A stretch of DNA of 33,650 nucleotides from Dissophora ornata (lineage: Eukaryota > Mortierellomycota > Mortierellomycetes > Mortierellales > Mortierellaceae), in NCBI GenBank assembly GCA_025201705.1, contig MU616852.1, positions 2,926 through 36,575 of the forward strand, read 5' to 3'. The notes below the pieces were generated by a model that was not told the origin of the DNA, searched no databases, and saw nothing but the letters and a program-made list of their open reading frames with translations. Shown piece by piece: positions 32,753 through 33,650 of the stretch. A program made the position numbers and the translations under genes. Position 1 is the first letter of the stretch. Every line of letters starts with the position of its first letter.

Positions 32753-32803
32753 ATGGAAGAGCTCAATGCTGGAATAAAGTATCTACAAAAAAATATAATG
32801 TGC
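32343..32803. other. HSP90 promoter and 3' flank of the CoA-transferase gene
   Basis: Contains a GTG/GGT-rich run (about 32430-32465), a minus-strand ATAAATA at about 32521-32527 that could act as TATA box about 180 nt before the HSP90 ATG, and a T28 run near the end of the neighbouring gene. No gene is seen. Confidence 0.5.
32721..32748. repeat. Poly(T) run of 28, poly(A) in the CoA-transferase sense
   Basis: Uninterrupted T28 on the plus strand, 55 nt beyond the stop codon of the minus-strand CoA-transferase gene, so an A tract in its presumed 3' untranslated region. Confidence 0.9.
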
Positions 32804-33637
32804 CTAGTTCTGAATAAGGTCTGGCGAGATTTTGAATGCTGCGCCAGTGCCGCGCTTAACATCATCGACCGACACATCCTCCATCAACTCTGTCAGTACC
32901 AGACTACCGTCCTTGACATCGAACACACACAGATCCGTGATAATCGTGTCGACACAACCCACACCGGTCAAGGGCAATGTACAGTCATCCAAAATCTTGT
33001 GCTTGCCTCCCTTTGCCAAGTGCTCCATCGTCACAACAACGCGAGTGCCTGGACTGGCTACCAAATCCATGGCACCTCCCATACCCTTGACCATCTTGCG
33101 GGGAATGATCCAGTTGGCCAAGTCTCCCTTGGCCGACACCTGGAGAGCTCCCAGAATAGTCAAGTCTACGTGGGAACCACGGATCATCGCAAACGAATCA
33201 TCGCTCGAGAACAGCGACGCACCGGGGAGGAGAGTGATCGTCTCCTTGCCGGCATTAATCAGATCAGGATCCTGCTCACCAGGCTTGGGGAATGGTCCAA
33301 AGCCCAGGATACCGTTCTCGCTTTGCAGGTGCACATTAACACCCTTCTTGAGGTAGTTCGAGGCGAGCATTGGCATGCCGATACCAAGGTTGACGTACAT
33401 GCCATTCTTGAACTCCTTCGCCGCGCGGCGGACAATCTTCTCGCGACGACGTGCAGCCTCGTCCTTCTCGTCAGAAGCGGGCGAAGCATCAGCGACTCCC
33501 ACAGGCTTTTCTTCCGTCAAAGTCAAGCGTTCGATTCTCTTTTCGTAACCCTTGCCCTGGATAATGCGCTTGACAAAGATGCCGGGCAGGTGGATATCCT
33601 CGGGTCTCAACGAACCGACAGGCACAATCTCTTCGAC
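32804..33637 (-). CDS. OXCT1: Succinyl-CoA:3-ketoacid CoA-transferase, 3' part
   Basis: Mitochondrial enzyme that moves CoA from succinyl-CoA to acetoacetate or related 3-oxoacids. Only the C-terminal, beta-type half lies in the window: 277 codons from [19 protein letters not shown] to [18 protein letters not shown] holds the catalytic glutamate of the SENG motif; [23 protein letters not shown] and KCTLPLTG-like [12 protein letters not shown] are family landmarks. The frame stays open to the edge, but CTCAG directly before GTC at 33637 is a good acceptor and the residues before it do not fit the family, so the exon probably starts there. The N-terminal half and transit peptide lie beyond the window. 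Confidence 0.93.
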   Translation of the reverse strand, partial: VEEIVPVGSLRPEDIHLPGIFVKRIIQGKGYEKRIERLTLTEEKPVGVADASPASDEKDEAARRREKIVRRAAKEFKNGMYVNLGIGMPMLASNYLKKGVNVHLQSENGILGFGPFPKPGEQDPDLINAGKETITLLPGASLFSSDDSFAMIRGSHVDLTILGALQVSAKGDLANWIIPRKMVKGMGGAMDLVASPGTRVVVTMEHLAKGGKHKILDDCTLPLTGVGCVDTIITDLCVFDVKDGSLVLTELMEDVSVDDVKRGTGAAFKISPDLIQN

Positions 33638-33650
33638 CTGAGGGTGGGGG

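Overview
The window reads as nuclear DNA of an early-diverging filamentous fungus, most likely Mortierellomycotina (Mortierella/Linnemannia type). The evidence is short GT-AG introns (about 70-340 bp) in every gene, an HDEL-ended BiP, a cytosolic HSP90 ending MEEVD, and two protein families that I recall as greatly expanded in that group: NACHT-pentapeptide-WD40 receptors and WD40-like/ion-channel fusions. The lineage call rests on recollection of family distribution, not on a search.

Layout. 60-2223 (+): 3' part of TAF6, the TFIID/SAGA histone-fold subunit, in six exons. 2224-4031: about 1.8 kb without a recognisable gene. 4032-9233 (+): an 11-exon gene for a large protein with a WD40-like N-terminal part and a TRP-like six-transmembrane C-terminal channel; every splice junction keeps phase, but one intron ends in AC where the only phase-consistent acceptor lies. 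9091-10214 (-): a decayed KY-type transglutaminase-like gene with two frameshifts, several stops and an Asp-to-Asn change at the presumed catalytic site. 11392-17388 (+) and 18460-24285 (-): two tail-to-tail paralogous NLR-like receptors (1936 and 1864 aa) with the same three-exon layout: helical/TPR-like N-terminus, proline-rich linker, about 450 aa of unassigned helical sequence, NACHT, pentapeptide repeats, a long WD40 array and a conserved C-terminal tail. Between their 3' ends lies the truncated C-terminal end of a Fanzor/TnpB-like gene (17861-18304). 25070-25440 (-): a broken copy of the 3' end of BiP. 26616-28943 (-): intact BiP/KAR2. 30129-32342 (-): HSP90. 32804-33637 (-): 3' part of succinyl-CoA:3-ketoacid CoA-transferase, cut by the window edge.

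How it fits together. The flanks are housekeeping (transcription, ER and cytosolic chaperones, ketone-body metabolism). The middle, about 4-25 kb, behaves like an accessory island: receptor-like genes with fast-evolving repeats, a mobile-element remnant and pseudogenes. The most interesting system is the NLR pair. One copy (11392-17388) has 14 WD40 repeats of exactly 126 bp that are nearly identical except at a few codons; the other has 12 much more diverged repeats. This is the pattern known from fungal incompatibility NLRs (HNWD/STAND proteins), where repeats are homogenised while surface positions are diversified.
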